A stretch of DNA of 33,819 bases from Oscillospiraceae bacterium (GCA_015063885.1 SVTH01000017.1:1-33819); one strand, 5' to 3'; positions 15,601 to 23,467 are shown, counted from the stretch's first letter. Numbers and translations: made by a program. The notes: generated by a model not told the origin, from the letters alone.

Positions 15601-15995
15601 TCCCGGTCATACAAAAACAAATTCTCGCCCCCTGCGGAGGAAAGGGCGAAGCCCGTCAGATCACGGTCGATGAACAGAACCAGGTAGCCTCCCGCCTTCA
15701 AGGGCGTATCGCCAAAGGGTGCGGAGGTGTTCTGCCCGTCGGACAGGGTAAAGCCGTGGAGGTTGCAATCCTCTCCCCGGTTGTAAATCTCGATATAATC
15801 GCTGTGCTTCCCGCGGGAGTCCTCGATGATCTCCGTATTCTTGGCGCAGACCTCGGTGATGAGCAGATCTGCCTTTTCCGGCTCCACACCGGGCTCGGTG
15901 GAAGACGCGGCACGGTCCATGACCAACCCCACTGCCACGGCGGCCAGCAATGCCACCAGCAAAAGCAATGCGGTATACAGTTCCTTTTTCCTCAT
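12690..15995 (-). CDS. Secreted multidomain CotH-kinase protein with four lamin-tail domains
   Basis: The 1101-residue protein begins with a membrane segment (7-26). Four lamin-tail-like repeats follow, each opening with a LxITE/VVSE/VISE/WISE strand at about residues 44, 188, 339 and 487. Each of the first three ends in a PGFPNT, PGYPNT or LGYPNT motif, and YYLSD or WYLTD recurs. Then come a chitobiase-like C-terminal domain (about 640-710, GEIYYTTDCTVPT) and a CotH domain (about 745-1095). The latter has IRIFGG, FRNTGQDYNGARMRDALLTDL, YLNGEFWGVYYIREKINENYI, and WILFDVDYSTTF holding the likely catalytic Asp. CotH proteins can phosphorylate spore-coat or surface proteins. ATG 15995 has AAGGAG 8 nt upstream. 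First gene of the three-gene operon, with a consensus-like promoter at 16068-16040. Confidence 0.92.
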   Translation of the reverse strand: MRKKELYTALLLLVALLAAVAVGLVMDRAASSTEPGVEPEKADLLITEVCAKNTEIIEDSRGKHSDYIEIYNRGEDCNLHGFTLSDGQNTSAPFGDTPLKAGGYLVLFIDRDLTGFALSSAGGENLFLYDRDGSTAAQITLSPMGENQVMEWQGTGYALTDRATPGFPNTEEGYLLFTQGMPDESPALVVSEFLLSNRYALPDKSGAFSDVLELHNQSGEVLSLGGYYLSDNGEDRYRYPLPAVTVPAGGYLVVYCDGRGVYEDGEIHANFALSDGETVFITSPAGKYTSATAKETPDDRSYALTEGTFGESDVSPGYPNTEGGVTAFLESRMDYGNPLVISEILLSGGDVPFGGVFTDVVELCNKGFETINTKGYYLSDGEDPYKYPLPEKILAPGECVLLICDGADEEWHANFALSKGETLRITCPDHRYGESVAVVVPEDGKSLVREEGAEGAAYRVGEVSLGYPNTVEGRASYLQANLGNTLWISEVVASNTESLPGSYGTTCDWVELYNPTDAPVSLEGWYLTDDPDELNMGKLPAETVQPGEYYVVFLSKDTENLRKGYPVVPFGLSSAGDRLYLSKEGMVADHVLVPALGANVSYGRAEGAMEFTVLASVTPNASNGMPAMVTEIPSAVTAQGVYNDVNSLSVVLEGEGEIYYTTDCTVPTVNSTRYVGPLTLTETTVVRAISVAPGKTASKVLDLTYIINEDHSLPVASLVTEPDNLWDYYEGIYVMGPGANPKPPHIGANFWQNWEREASVSLYELDGTGFSSPCGIRIFGGFSRQQDMKSLSCFFRSDYGAGQLSYPLFGEGGLDVYEAFVFRNTGQDYNGARMRDALLTDLASSAMYMPSQKNRPVVLYLNGEFWGVYYIREKINENYIAGNFNVSPETVTLDRGEGSTSAYKDFIKYVKKNDLSDPEVYANVASQMDIDQYIDYMIAQIYIANLDNVNVKFFKIDGQKWTWILFDVDYSTTFTSNNTVAAHLDPDGTGTNNYFSTDLINGLLENDGFRDKFLSRFAWQIENVWSYQRVNPVIDKYYNAILPEMERDCERWELSYSAWEKSVNRIRTFFENREGYVVEDLQDWFKLSDAQMEAYGFDLSA

Positions 15996-16039
15996 CTCTC
16001 CGTCTCCTTCGCCATTTTGTTTCCCTTGGGATTTCGATT

Positions 16040-16068
16040 ATTATAACACGCTTTTTACAGGATTGCAA
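16040..16068 (-). promoter_or_regulatory. Promoter of the CotH-VTC-DUF4956 operon
   Basis: On the minus strand TTGCAA (16068-16063), a 17-nt spacer and TATAAT (16045-16040), about 45 nt upstream of the start codon. This is a sigma-A type promoter, so vegetative expression is expected. Confidence 0.82.
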
Positions 16069-16100
16069 GAAATTTTCCCGCAGAAGATGTAAACAATTCA

Positions 16101-16137
16101 AAAATCCCGCCGTTTTCTGACGAAAACAGCGGGATCT
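16101..16137 (-). terminator. Terminator of the zinc-ribbon-repeat lipoprotein gene
   Basis: On the minus strand GATCCCGCTGTTTT, loop CGTCAG, AAAACGGCGGGAT and TTTT; a long near-perfect stem just after the stop. Confidence 0.92.
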
Positions 16138-16144
16138 TGGGAAT

Positions 16145-18064
16145 TTAATACTGGAACGCGATGGAATACTGGGAGAAGCTGTTGCAATATTCTACGCGGA
16201 TCACGTAGGTCTCCCCTGCGGTCACGCCGGAGACGTACACGCCCTCGCCCTTGTAGCTGTAGCTCTCGGAATCCAAAAGCTCGGTACCGGTGGCATCGTA
16301 GATATAGATGTTGACCGCGCCTTCTTCCATGCCCATGGAGTAGACCTGCAGGTCGCAATCGGCGGTGGCGGTCCACACGTAGGTGTTGACCTGATCGTAA
16401 TACTCGATGCTGTCGGTAACGATCACCTTGCCGCTGACCTCGGTAGAAGGCTTTTCGGTGAAGACGTGTACCTCATAGGGCGTCACGTCGTCGGAATACC
16501 CGATGCAAAGGGTGTAGGTCTCCCCTACCACCAGGTTCTCCACCGTCATTCTGTCGTTGTTGCTGAAGTAATCGGTGTAGGAAACAGACTCCTCCAGGCG
16601 GTTCAAAACGGCAAAGCTCAGATCGGTGTAATCATTCTTGGCACCCTTGCAGAGGAAGGTATAGGTGGAGTGGGTAGCCACGAAGGTGTAGGTGTTCACC
16701 TGTCTGTAGAAGGAAACGCTGTCCTTGATCACGTTGTACTCGGAAATATCCACAGCCGTCTTGGGAGCGCCGATGGCAAGATCCACGGTGGAAAGCTTGC
16801 TCTGATATGCCAGATAGAAGTAATAGGTCTTCCCTGCCTCCAGCTCGCCCCAAACGCTGTTCCCGTTGTTCAGGTAGCTGCTGTCCATCAGCGTCTCGCC
16901 CAAATGGTTGCAAACGTAAATGCGGGCGTAGGTGCCGTTGAGCATATTGCTGACGGTCAAGGCGTGGATCCCGCTGATCTCGGGGGTGTAAGTAAATGCC
17001 AGGACCTGATCCACGAACTCAAAGCTGCCGCTCCAGTTCGTATATCCGGAAAGATCTGCCACGGGGGTCTGACGGCCGATATTCAGATAGAAGGTGGCGC
17101 CGTCGCCGTAATAGACGCTGACCTCAACGGTGTAGGTCTCGCCCTCCGCCAGGGTCACGGTCACGCCCTCGTTGTTGGGGCAGTACCAGTTGCCGCCCAC
17201 CTCTTCGCCCAAGTGGTTCTTCACGTAGATGGACATCGAGTTACCACTGTAAAGCTCGGTGATCCAAATGCGGTAAACGCCCGCCTGTACATTCTCCAGG
17301 GTGTACTCGGCCTTCTGCTCCGACTTGGTGAGGGTCACCGTATGAACGTCAATGGTGGCCGCAGGAGCGGTCATCAGGTTGGTTTCCCCTTCGGGTGCGG
17401 TATATTCATTCTTTTTGATGGGCTCCACGGTCACGGAGCCGGTTTCGCCGTCGGATTCTCCGCAGGTCTCGCAAACGCCGCCGAAGTAGTTGTGGCCGTA
17501 GGCCGCTCTCTCCTCGTAGGTGGAATAGTTACATCTGCCGCACACGGAGTAGGCGTACCAGCCGATCTCGGTGCAGGTGGGATCCTGAGCAACGTGCTCG
17601 ACCCACTCGTGCCCCAGGGAATCCAGATACTCGGAGTTCAGAACGCCCTTGCAGGATTTGCAGATGGATCTCTTCTCGCCGTTCTCCTCGCAGGTGGGCT
17701 CGTCGATGATTACGGTCTCGCTCTTTTTGTGCTTGCAGTTGGGCTCGCGCTTGCCGCAAACGCCGCAGGAGCCGTTGCCGTAGAATTCGTGGCCTGTGGC
17801 CACCCAAACCATGGTCTCTTCCTTGCCGCACAGGGTGCACTCACGGGACTTCTTGCCGTCCTTTTCGCAGGTGCGGTTTCTTTCTACCTGCCACTCTTCC
17901 CAGGCATGCTCGCAGTTTTCGTCGCCGGGATTCAAGCTCTCTTCCTTGCTTGCTTCTTCCTTGTCGTCCTTGCTCTCTGCGGACTCTTCACCGCCGCAGG
18001 CAACCAGGCTCAGCGCCATCACGGCGCACAGGAAAAACAGCAACGCTTTCTTCCAAATTGCCAT
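16145..18064 (-). CDS. Lipoprotein with five CxxC zinc-ribbon-like repeats and beta-sandwich repeats
   Basis: The 639-residue protein has a signal peptide with lipobox LVAC (Cys23) and a Lys/Glu linker. Residues about 50-205 hold five CxxC pairs (76/79, 100/103, 135/138, 175/178, 198/201), most within the H.W/PTC..xG...C..CG pattern of clostridial surface repeats. The remaining 430 residues are about four beta-rich units that share phrases such as GxTYT/GETYV near their ends, and IYVKNHLGE or IYVCNHLGE; these look like PPC-type or jelly-roll adhesion domains. No catalytic motif. ATG 18064 has GAGAGGA 7 nt upstream; it has its own promoter and terminator. Probably a surface-exposed binding protein; the ligand is unknown. 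Confidence 0.85.
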   Translation of the reverse strand: MAIWKKALLFFLCAVMALSLVACGGEESAESKDDKEEASKEESLNPGDENCEHAWEEWQVERNRTCEKDGKKSRECTLCGKEETMVWVATGHEFYGNGSCGVCGKREPNCKHKKSETVIIDEPTCEENGEKRSICKSCKGVLNSEYLDSLGHEWVEHVAQDPTCTEIGWYAYSVCGRCNYSTYEERAAYGHNYFGGVCETCGESDGETGSVTVEPIKKNEYTAPEGETNLMTAPAATIDVHTVTLTKSEQKAEYTLENVQAGVYRIWITELYSGNSMSIYVKNHLGEEVGGNWYCPNNEGVTVTLAEGETYTVEVSVYYGDGATFYLNIGRQTPVADLSGYTNWSGSFEFVDQVLAFTYTPEISGIHALTVSNMLNGTYARIYVCNHLGETLMDSSYLNNGNSVWGELEAGKTYYFYLAYQSKLSTVDLAIGAPKTAVDISEYNVIKDSVSFYRQVNTYTFVATHSTYTFLCKGAKNDYTDLSFAVLNRLEESVSYTDYFSNNDRMTVENLVVGETYTLCIGYSDDVTPYEVHVFTEKPSTEVSGKVIVTDSIEYYDQVNTYVWTATADCDLQVYSMGMEEGAVNIYIYDATGTELLDSESYSYKGEGVYVSGVTAGETYVIRVEYCNSFSQYSIAFQY

Positions 18065-18116
18065 AAACTATCCTCTCTTTCGACGGGTTTCGACCCCGTC
18101 CGTTTTATACCGTGGC

Positions 18117-18145
18117 ATTATACCACAAAAAATCCCTTCCGTCAA
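18117..18145 (-). promoter_or_regulatory. Promoter of the zinc-ribbon-repeat lipoprotein gene
   Basis: On the minus strand TTGACG (18145-18140), a 17-nt spacer and TATAAT (18122-18117). Confidence 0.82.
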
Positions 18146-18173
18146 GGCAAAAAGGGAGGTTTTCCGAGGCCTC

Positions 18174-18203
18174 TTGACATCTTTTCCTACCTTATGTTAT
18201 AAT
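18174..18203 (+). promoter_or_regulatory. Promoter of the zinc-ribbon membrane protein gene
   Basis: TTGACA (18174-18179), an 18-nt spacer and TATAAT (18198-18203), divergent from the neighbouring lipoprotein promoter. Confidence 0.85.
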
Positions 18204-18228
18204 AAAAGAAAAAGAAAAGGAGATTTTT

Positions 18229-19038
18229 ATGGCATACTGTCGCAACTGCCGCGCCCAATTGAAAACGGCACAGGTCTGCCCTGTTTGCGGGACGGAGCGG
18301 ATCCCCCAAAAGAAAGGGCTTCTCCGCCACAAAAACCTCCCTCTCCCCGACGCAAAGAACGGAGCGGAGTCCCTGCGTGCAGGTCTGCGGGAGGGAAGCA
18401 CCCTTCTGCTGTTGATCGCAGGGGTGAGCGTGGCAAGCATGATTCTCTCTTTGGCGGCGAATATTCCTCTGCTGTTCCGAGGAGAGCTGCAAGCTGTTTT
18501 CCCCCTCTTGATTTCCCTGACGTCCTTCCTGCTCCCTGCCGGATTGCTTCTTTTGCAAAGGGAAAAGGATAAAACGGGTGCGTTTTCCACCACAGGTCTC
18601 AAACTGATCATTTGGGATGAGATCTTTAGTGCTGCATACGTCGTCTACCTTGGCTTGCGCTTTTTGCTTCTCCCCGTGGGAAGTTCTGACGACAGCCTTA
18701 TAAGAAGCTTTATCGACGTTCTCCTTTCGGGATTCTTAGACCTGATTCTGATTTGGCTATTCATCGTGCTGGTCGTTTGCTCTATATTCGGGCTGGGCGT
18801 GCTTTGGTCGGTGGCCGGGATCCGGCTCTGCAAAAACACGATTCGGCTAACCGCAGAAAACAAACGCTTCCGTGTCCCCAAGTATTTTGAGTTCGGCTTC
18901 TTGCTGGCAGGCGGGCTTTCCATGCTCGGCGCTTTTCAGGGCGACAAAGAGCTTCTCGCCTCCTTGACGGCCTTTCTCGCCGCCGCAGGGTATCTGTTGA
19001 AGTTCACCCTTCTGACCAAAGTCAAAAAACATATCTGA
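18229..19038 (+). CDS. Zinc-ribbon membrane protein, unknown function
   Basis: This 269-residue protein opens with a zinc ribbon (CRNC at 4-7, CPVCG at 17-21), then has about six hydrophobic segments from residue 57 on. The N-terminal ribbon is presumably cytoplasmic. ATG 18229 has AAGGAG 6 nt upstream. It has its own promoter and a strong terminator. I do not recognise a family beyond the general class of zinc-ribbon membrane proteins in Firmicutes. Confidence 0.8.
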   Translation: MAYCRNCRAQLKTAQVCPVCGTERIPQKKGLLRHKNLPLPDAKNGAESLRAGLREGSTLLLLIAGVSVASMILSLAANIPLLFRGELQAVFPLLISLTSFLLPAGLLLLQREKDKTGAFSTTGLKLIIWDEIFSAAYVVYLGLRFLLLPVGSSDDSLIRSFIDVLLSGFLDLILIWLFIVLVVCSIFGLGVLWSVAGIRLCKNTIRLTAENKRFRVPKYFEFGFLLAGGLSMLGAFQGDKELLASLTAFLAAAGYLLKFTLLTKVKKHI

Positions 19039-19042
19039 TGCA

Positions 19043-19079
19043 AAAACGGACAGCCGCAAAAGCTGTCCGTTTCGTTTTT
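19043..19079. terminator. Bidirectional terminator between the zinc-ribbon membrane protein and CapA genes
   Basis: AACGGACAGC and GCTGTCCGTT enclose a CGCAAAA loop, with T-rich sequence on either strand. It serves the plus-strand gene and the minus-strand CapA gene. Confidence 0.88.
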
Positions 19080-20547
19080 ACTCTCTGACGATCAAGCCGT
19101 CGTCACGGATGGAGATCCCCTTGGAATAGGATTCCACGTGGTCTAAGATGGTACGCCCCTTGGTGGTGCCCACCTCGTAGCTGGTCTTGCACCCGGTTTG
19201 CTTGGCGGGGAGGAAGTAGAAGGTCTCTTTCCCGTCGGCGGCAAGCTCAAAGCGCATCAGCCCTGTTTCGATGTTGAAGTTGTCGAACCAGAAGTTCCCC
19301 AGGTTGTAGAACACCGCCTTGCCGTCTATGAACTCGATGCCCTGCAAGCGGTGGGCGTGGGCGCCGACGATCAGGTCAACCCCGGCCGCCAAGTAAAGAG
19401 GCGCCGTCTCCTTCTGCACCGTTTCCAGCTCGTTGGAGCCTTCTCTGCCCCAGTGCACCAGCAGGATCACGTAATCGCTTTCCTCCTTGGCCTTTGCGAT
19501 CACCTCCAAAAGCCTTGCGGTGTCGTAGCAACGGAACACACCGGGAGCATCCTCCGTGGCCTCGGGGGTGAGGATATACTTTTCCGCACGGGTGGCGGAG
19601 ATGAAGGCGATCTTTCTGCCGTCCACCAGATAATACATGGGGCTTTGAGCTTCCTCTGCGTTTCTGCCCGCCCCTGCGTAGTCCACTCCGTATTCCCGCA
19701 GGGTGTCCAGGGTGTCGTGGAAGGCGTCCTCGCCGTAGTCAAACACGTGGTTGTTGGCAAGGGTGACCAGATCCACTCCCAAGCGGTGGTACAGAGCCGT
19801 GTGCCTGGGATCCGCACGGAAGGTAAAGGCCTTGCCCTTCATGGGCTTACCCCGGGAGGAAATGGAAAACTCGTTGTTCAGAACGGCGATGTCTGCGTTC
19901 TGCATTTCCCTGAACCATTCGGGGGCGATGCAATCCTCCAGGTCGTAGCCCTTACGGAGCATATAGCCCATGACCTCGTAGTTTTCCGCAAAGCAGATGT
20001 CTCCGCCGAAGGTCATCACGGTGGTTTTGTCCTTCCCCGCTTCCCCCATGCTCAACAGCCGTACGAAGGGAGAGGTCTCGTGTTCTTTTTTGTAAAGGGC
20101 TCTCCAAACGTGGAGAGAGTTCCCCGTGAATTCCCTCCAGGCATCGTTGGAATAGTCCTGCGCCAGCATGGCCTCCGCCATGGCGTCGGTGGCGGTCTTT
20201 CCCGCCTGCTGTTCCACAAATTCCCCGAAGGCGGTGATGTCCCCTTCCCATTCCGGAACGGGGAACAGGGTGGTCAGGGCTTCGGGAAGCCCCGCGGGCT
20301 CTTCCACGGGCAGGGAGATCTCCTCCTCGGGCAGGGAGATCTCCTCCTCGGGCAGAGAGATCTCTCCCGGGGCGGAGCTTTCCTCCGCCGAGGGCTCGGG
20401 GAGGGTAGTTTCCTCATAGGGCAAGCTGCTTTCCTGTAAAGGCAGGGAAACGCTTCCCGGGGAAGACGTCTCCGTGTGCCCCGCAGAGGCGCACCCCGCA
20501 AGGCAAAGCAACAGGGCAAGCATACCCCACAAAACGCTTTTTTTCAT
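19078..20547 (-). CDS. CapA-family lipoprotein (PGA_cap / metallophosphatase-like)
   Basis: The 489-residue product has a signal peptide with lipobox LAGC and a long Ser/Glu/Pro linker that includes three direct copies of the heptad EEISLPE. The CapA domain (about 165-440) shows TFGGDICFAEN, DIAVLNNEFSIS, LANNHVFDYG, FISATRAE, VILLVHWGRE and VGAHAHRLQGIEF with YNLGNFWFD: the Asp, Asn and His residues of the metallophosphoesterase-like fold. CapA proteins are linked to poly-gamma-glutamate capsule, but many free-standing homologues have other cell-surface roles; no capB/capC is nearby. ATG 20547 has GAGG 6 nt upstream, 13 nt after the P-type ATPase gene, so it is the last gene of that operon. 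Confidence 0.9.
   Translation of the reverse strand: MKKSVLWGMLALLLCLAGCASAGHTETSSPGSVSLPLQESSLPYEETTLPEPSAEESSAPGEISLPEEEISLPEEEISLPVEEPAGLPEALTTLFPVPEWEGDITAFGEFVEQQAGKTATDAMAEAMLAQDYSNDAWREFTGNSLHVWRALYKKEHETSPFVRLLSMGEAGKDKTTVMTFGGDICFAENYEVMGYMLRKGYDLEDCIAPEWFREMQNADIAVLNNEFSISSRGKPMKGKAFTFRADPRHTALYHRLGVDLVTLANNHVFDYGEDAFHDTLDTLREYGVDYAGAGRNAEEAQSPMYYLVDGRKIAFISATRAEKYILTPEATEDAPGVFRCYDTARLLEVIAKAKEESDYVILLVHWGREGSNELETVQKETAPLYLAAGVDLIVGAHAHRLQGIEFIDGKAVFYNLGNFWFDNFNIETGLMRFELAADGKETFYFLPAKQTGCKTSYEVGTTKGRTILDHVESYSKGISIRDDGLIVRE
20309..20368. repeat. 21-bp in-frame tandem repeat inside the CapA linker
   Basis: Units at 20309-20329 and 20330-20350 are identical, with a partial third at 20351-20368. 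They encode the EEISLPE heptad and may vary in copy number between strains. Confidence 0.85.
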
Positions 20548-20560
20548 AACGAACCTCGAA

Positions 20561-22492
20561 TTACTTGGGGTCCTTGGGCACCCGCAAGGCTCTGGTGGCG
20601 TTGAGGACTGCCAGCACCAGAACGCCCACGTCCGCAAAAGCGGCAAGGCCCATATGGTTATGTCCGTGCTCCATCTGCCCGTGGGCGGTAAAGGCCGTGG
20701 CGATCTCGAAAGCGAGGACCCCCAGCTTCACCGTCAGGGAGAAGATCACGTTCTGCCAAACGATGCGTTTGGTCTTTTTGGCACAGCGGATGGCGGTGGC
20801 GACGCCCAAAGGCTTGTCGTCCATCAGCACCACGTCTGCCGCCTCGATGGCGGCGTCGGAGCCCAAAGCACCCATGGCGATGCCCACGTCCGCACGGGAG
20901 AGCACGGGGGCGTCGTTGATGCCGTCCCCCACAAAGGCCAAGGCGCTTCCTTTAGGCTTTTCTGCCAGCAGGGCCTCCACCTTCTCCACCTTTTCGGCAG
21001 GGAGCAGGTTGCAATGGACTTCATCCACCTGCAAGCGGGAGGCAACCTCTCTGCCCACGCTTTCTCTGTCCCCCGTCAGGATCACCGTCTTACGGGGCTT
21101 CAGAGCGCGGATGGTTCTTTCCGCATCCGGCTTCAGCTGGTCGCAGATCTCCACGTGGCCTGCGTAGCAATTCTCCAGCGCCACGTGCACCACTGTTCCC
21201 GTATGATGGTGGTGGCATTCCGTAACGGCAACGCCGAACGCCTCCATCAGGGAGCGGTTGCCCACCAGAACGTCCCGCCCGTCGATGTTGGCGTGAACGC
21301 CCTTCCCGGGGAGCTCCTTCACGGAGAACACCTTGGTACGGTCGATCTCCTTTTTGTAAGCCGCCGCCAGGGAGCGGGAAATGGGATGGTCGGAATAACA
21401 TTCCGCCGCCGCGGCGAGGTACAAAAGCTCCTCCTCAGTCATGGCGTCGGGGTGGATCACCGTTACGGTGAAGGTTCCACTGGTGAGGGTGCCCGTTTTG
21501 TCAAACACCACCGTCTCCACACGGGCAAGGTCTTCGATATGGTTGGCGCCCTTGATGAGGATGCCCCGCTTTGCCGCACCGCCGATCCCGCCGAAGAAGG
21601 TCAAGGGCACGGAGATCACCAAAGCGCAGGGGCAGGACACCACCAGGCAGGTCAACGCCAGCATCACCCATTGGTACACGTCCTCTCCAAAGAAGACGGG
21701 AGGCACGGCACCCAACAGCAAGGCGATGATCACCACCGCAGGGGTGTAATATTTGGCGAAACGGGTGATGAAGTTCTCGCTCTTCGCCTTGGCGAAGGAG
21801 GCGTTCTCCACCAGCTCCAGGATCTTGGCAACTGTGGATTCCCCGTAGGGCTTGGTCACGCGGCATTTCACCATACCGCTCATATTCACACAGCCGGAGA
21901 TCATCTCGTCCCCTTCCTGCAGCTCACGGGGCATGGCCTCCCCCGTCAGGGTGGCGGTGTCCACGTTGGTCTGCCCGGAAAGGATGATACAATCCAAGGG
22001 AACCTTTTCCCCGGGCTTGATCACGATGGTCTCCCCCACGGCAACCTCCTCGGGGGATACCTGCAGGAGCTCTCCCTCCCGCTCCGCGTTGGCGTAATCG
22101 GGACGGATATCCATCAAGGCGGTAACACTGCGGCGACTCTTGCCGACGGCGATGCCCTGCAACAGCTCGCCCACCTGGTAAAGGAGCATGACCTCCCCCG
22201 CCTCGGCGTAGGCTCCCGCAAAGAAGGCGCCCACGGTGGCGATGCACATGAGGAAGTTCTCGTCGAAGACCCTGCCGTGGAAGATGTTCAGAACCGCCTT
22301 CCGCAGTACGTCGTACCCTGCGATCAGATAGGGAACGGCGAACAGGGGCAGAGTGACGTAAAGGGGCCAATCGTGGAGATGTACAAGCTCTCCCAAGGGG
22401 GTGTGCCCGATGAGGAACAAGGGCAGAAAGATCACCGCCGAGACGAGAATGCGGTAAAACAGCTTTCTTTGTTTTCTGGTCAAGTTCTTCAT
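20561..22492 (-). CDS. Zn/Cd-type P1B ATPase lacking its own HMA domain
   Basis: This 643-residue heavy-metal exporter has TGEAMP (183-188), the metal-binding CPC (287-289), the phosphorylated DKTGT (331-335), HP (369-370) and GDGINDAP (522-529). The final helix ADVGVLVLAVLNATRAL carries the Asp typical of the CadA/ZntA (Zn2+/Cd2+/Pb2+) subgroup. A GQMEHGHNH loop near the end and a CHHHH run at 426-430 may add metal sites. The usual N-terminal HMA domain is absent and is encoded by the preceding gene, whose stop overlaps this start (ATGA). ATG 22492 is chosen for that overlap; an upstream in-frame ATG at 22510 lacks a ribosome site. Confidence 0.95.
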   Translation of the reverse strand: MKNLTRKQRKLFYRILVSAVIFLPLFLIGHTPLGELVHLHDWPLYVTLPLFAVPYLIAGYDVLRKAVLNIFHGRVFDENFLMCIATVGAFFAGAYAEAGEVMLLYQVGELLQGIAVGKSRRSVTALMDIRPDYANAEREGELLQVSPEEVAVGETIVIKPGEKVPLDCIILSGQTNVDTATLTGEAMPRELQEGDEMISGCVNMSGMVKCRVTKPYGESTVAKILELVENASFAKAKSENFITRFAKYYTPAVVIIALLLGAVPPVFFGEDVYQWVMLALTCLVVSCPCALVISVPLTFFGGIGGAAKRGILIKGANHIEDLARVETVVFDKTGTLTSGTFTVTVIHPDAMTEEELLYLAAAAECYSDHPISRSLAAAYKKEIDRTKVFSVKELPGKGVHANIDGRDVLVGNRSLMEAFGVAVTECHHHHTGTVVHVALENCYAGHVEICDQLKPDAERTIRALKPRKTVILTGDRESVGREVASRLQVDEVHCNLLPAEKVEKVEALLAEKPKGSALAFVGDGINDAPVLSRADVGIAMGALGSDAAIEAADVVLMDDKPLGVATAIRCAKKTKRIVWQNVIFSLTVKLGVLAFEIATAFTAHGQMEHGHNHMGLAAFADVGVLVLAVLNATRALRVPKDPK

Positions 22493-22710
22493 TTTACGAT
22501 GATACGGCAATCCGGCTCTACCTTACGGCAGATCTTCACCGCTTCTTTCAGAATTTCATCAAAACGGCTGTCCTCGGCGTCCAGCACGAATTTCTGGGCG
22601 ATGTAGCTGACGGTAACGCTGTTCACGCCCTCCAGCTTGCGGATGGCCTCCTCCATTTTGGCGGCGCAATGTGCGCAATCCAGGTCTTCCATAACGTAGG
22701 TCTTTTTCAT
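22489..22710 (-). CDS. Stand-alone HMA heavy-metal-binding protein
   Basis: This 73-residue protein is a single ferredoxin-like heavy-metal-associated domain with the motif MEDLDCAHCAAKME (CxxC preceded by Asp, the form found in CadA/ZntA N-termini). Its 3' end overlaps the ATPase gene by 4 nt. It probably delivers Zn2+ or Cd2+ to the ATPase in the cytoplasm, replacing the missing N-terminal domain. ATG 22710 has AAGGAA 7 nt upstream. Confidence 0.93.
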   Translation of the reverse strand: MKKTYVMEDLDCAHCAAKMEEAIRKLEGVNSVTVSYIAQKFVLDAEDSRFDEILKEAVKICRKVEPDCRIIVK

Positions 22711-22729
22711 AAGTGGTTCCTTCTTTCTG

Positions 22730-23404
22730 TTATTTGGCAGACGTGTCCCATTGACTGACGAACACGAACTCTTTGTAAAATACTTGGATCTCCGGCGCTT
22801 CTGCCTCGGAGGTCTCCTCGGAGACGGTGTCTTCCTCTTCCCCGGAGGTCTCCTCCGAAGTTTCCTCCTCGGCGGATGCCTCAGCCTCCGCTTCCAGGGA
22901 TTCGTCGATCTCTTCTCCCCGCTTTTGGAGGTATTTCAGATACTCCTCCTCGCTGATGTAGGGGATGGCCACCCGATATTCCCCCGAGGACATCTGAGAA
23001 AGGAGCTCCTCCTCCAGACAATAGGTGAGGGTCATTCCCGGCTCCAAATGGGCGTACATACCGCCGTACTTCACGGAGATCACGGCGCTGTCCTCCTCCA
23101 CGAAGCGGATCTCGCAAACGTCCTCCCACTCCCCATCCCGCAAAAACTGCAGCATGGCACAGGATTCCTTGCATTCGTCGATGAGGATATCCATCCCCAG
23201 GACGTTCCGTACCGTGAAGGTGACGCTGCTGGTGAATTCCTCTCCCGAAGTGTCCACGGAAACCTCCATCTCCTGTCCCTGCGTCCAGAGCACGTGTCCT
23301 GCGGCAAAGCAGATCCCGCCGAACAGCAAAAAGCAAAGAACGATCATCAAAAACGCCGCGGCTTTTCCCCCGGTGCTTTTTTTACGAGCCGTTTCCTCTC
23401 CCAA
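22730..23404 (-). CDS. Membrane-anchored protein with acidic C-terminal linker
   Basis: This 224-residue protein has a Lys-rich start, one membrane segment (about 16-36), an extracytoplasmic beta-rich domain (about 45-160) with two Cys, and a Glu/Ser/Thr-rich stretch (about 168-207). It ends in IQVFYKEFVFVSQWDTSAK. No family recognised. TTG 23404 is chosen because GGAGGTGA ends 7 nt upstream; no in-frame ATG is available. It lies 19 nt before the HMA gene and behind a promoter at 23467-23439, so it heads the four-gene metal-ATPase/CapA operon. Confidence 0.75.
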   Translation of the reverse strand: MGEETARKKSTGGKAAAFLMIVLCFLLFGGICFAAGHVLWTQGQEMEVSVDTSGEEFTSSVTFTVRNVLGMDILIDECKESCAMLQFLRDGEWEDVCEIRFVEEDSAVISVKYGGMYAHLEPGMTLTYCLEEELLSQMSSGEYRVAIPYISEEEYLKYLQKRGEEIDESLEAEAEASAEEETSEETSGEEEDTVSEETSEAEAPEIQVFYKEFVFVSQWDTSAK

Positions 23405-23438
23405 GAGTCATTCACCTCCCCGCATGGTTTATCAAAGT

Positions 23439-23467
23439 ATTATACACCTTTTTTGTCTGTTTGTAAA
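23439..23467 (-). promoter_or_regulatory. Promoter of the metal-ATPase/CapA operon
   Basis: On the minus strand TTTACA (23467-23462), a 17-nt spacer and TATAAT (23444-23439), about 35 nt upstream of the TTG start. No obvious CadC/ArsR-type operator dyad is seen. Confidence 0.8.

Noticed and set aside
20474..22606. 710-codon plus-strand frame opposite the P-type ATPase
   Set aside because: The minus strand carries all P-type ATPase motifs; the plus frame is a composition shadow.
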